NCBI RefSeq assembly: GCF_000746825.1
Contig: NZ_JQIV01000006.1
Coordinates: 1,054,001 to 1,118,000 of the forward strand
DNA length: 64,000 nt
Source of the DNA: Carnobacterium inhibens subsp. inhibens DSM 13024
GTDB lineage: Bacteria; Bacillota; Bacilli; Lactobacillales; Carnobacteriaceae
Direction of reading: 5' to 3'
The number at the start of each line of letters is the position of its first letter. Positions within the stretch are counted from its first letter, which is position 1. The translations under genes and the position numbers were made by a program. Of the stretch, positions 63,713-64,000 are shown in pieces. Below the pieces are notes generated by a model. The model was not told the origin of the DNA and searched no databases. It worked only from the letters and a program-made list of their open reading frames with translations.

Positions 63713-64000
63713 TTATTGTGCTACTTGTTCAGCGTTATTAAATTCACTATTCAAAATCAAAATATCAACTCTTCTGTTCTCATTCCTTCCTTCTTCGGTT
63801 TTATTATCTGCTTTTGGCCGGTATTCCCCATATCCTATGACAGAAACCCTGTTAGGCTGAATCCCAGCATCATTTATAATAATTTGAGCAACATTACTCG
63901 CTCTTAATGCAGAAAGATCCCAGTTTGATTTATACTTTGGATTTGAGACAGGAATAGAGTCCGTATGTCCTTCCACTCGAATAAAACTCTCTTTTAAAGC
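63713..64000 (-). CDS. motB: Flagellar motor protein MotB, C-terminal part
   Basis: The frame runs off the right edge; 95 residues are visible. They form the OmpA-like peptidoglycan-binding domain of MotB: VEGHTDSIPVSN near the start, WDLSALRASNVAQII, VIGYGEYRP and NENRRVDILIL. MotB anchors the stator to the wall; a MotA gene would be expected just outside the window. OmpA-type proteins with other roles share the motif, but a stretch like RVEGHTDSIPV fits MotB. Confidence 0.85.
   Translation of the reverse strand, partial: ALKESFIRVEGHTDSIPVSNPKYKSNWDLSALRASNVAQIIINDAGIQPNRVSVIGYGEYRPKADNKTEEGRNENRRVDILILNSEFNNAEQVAQ

Overview
The window is about 64 kb of AT-rich chromosomal DNA from a low-GC Gram-positive bacterium of the Lactobacillales. 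The gene set (PepC, BrnQ, Pta, a CopYAZ operon, fused binding-protein/permease amino-acid transporters) together with a MotB gene, which implies motility, fits a motile Carnobacterium or a close relative. The genus is my inference; no rRNA or tRNA gene is present to test it. Most genes are complete and ordinary housekeeping or transport genes. They are separated by many clear Rho-independent terminators.

Layout. 1-4.4 kb: end of a Ca2+-type P-ATPase, a DnaQ-like exonuclease, and the first copy of a glutamine-type ABC transporter. 4.4-14.4 kb (minus strand): ung, pta, an SDR-like gene, the oleate hydratase gene ohyA, tsaE and a GNAT gene. An IS-rich island sits between the SDR gene and tsaE. 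14.5-19.4 kb: HAD phosphatase, YvrJ-like and Tubby/LURP-like proteins, GNAT, and a second copy of the glutamine-type transporter. 19.4-26 kb: Pip/YhgE membrane protein with its Rrf2 regulator, two HesB-fold proteins, uvrC. 26-34 kb: 3D-domain secreted protein, deoxyribosyltransferase, brnQ, an ABC permease and binding protein without an ATPase, D-hydroxyacid dehydrogenase, an unknown protein, dps. 34-46.7 kb: ABC-F protein, dbpA, asparaginase, acyl-ACP thioesterase, heterodimeric ABC exporter, two GT8 glycosyltransferases, YiiX-like protein. 46.7-54.6 kb: sbcDC, thioesterase, fhs-fchA-formyl-THF ligase. 54.7-64 kb: DAACS symporter, TetR-controlled ABC exporter, pepC, copYAZ, and the C-terminus of MotB.

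The most interesting structure is at 5416-11684. An intact IS4-like element (5425-6896) and a badly decayed, oppositely oriented left end of a related element (about 11475-11675) bracket ohyA. The two outermost IS ends are each directly abutted by the same 9-bp sequence, TTATTGTAA. This looks like the footprint of a composite transposon that carried ohyA into a pta-tsaE junction. A later IS66 element (6974-9368, perfect 8-bp duplication GCTTTAAT) inserted inside it.

Other points of note are patchy near-identity between the two glutamine-type transporters (likely gene conversion), an ABC-F protein in which one composite ATP site appears lost, and several well-formed operators: Rrf2 (22781-22805), TetR (57981-58016), CopY (63555-63596) and a PerR-like box before dps (34244-34258). 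I found no CRISPR array, prophage, tRNA, rRNA or riboswitch.
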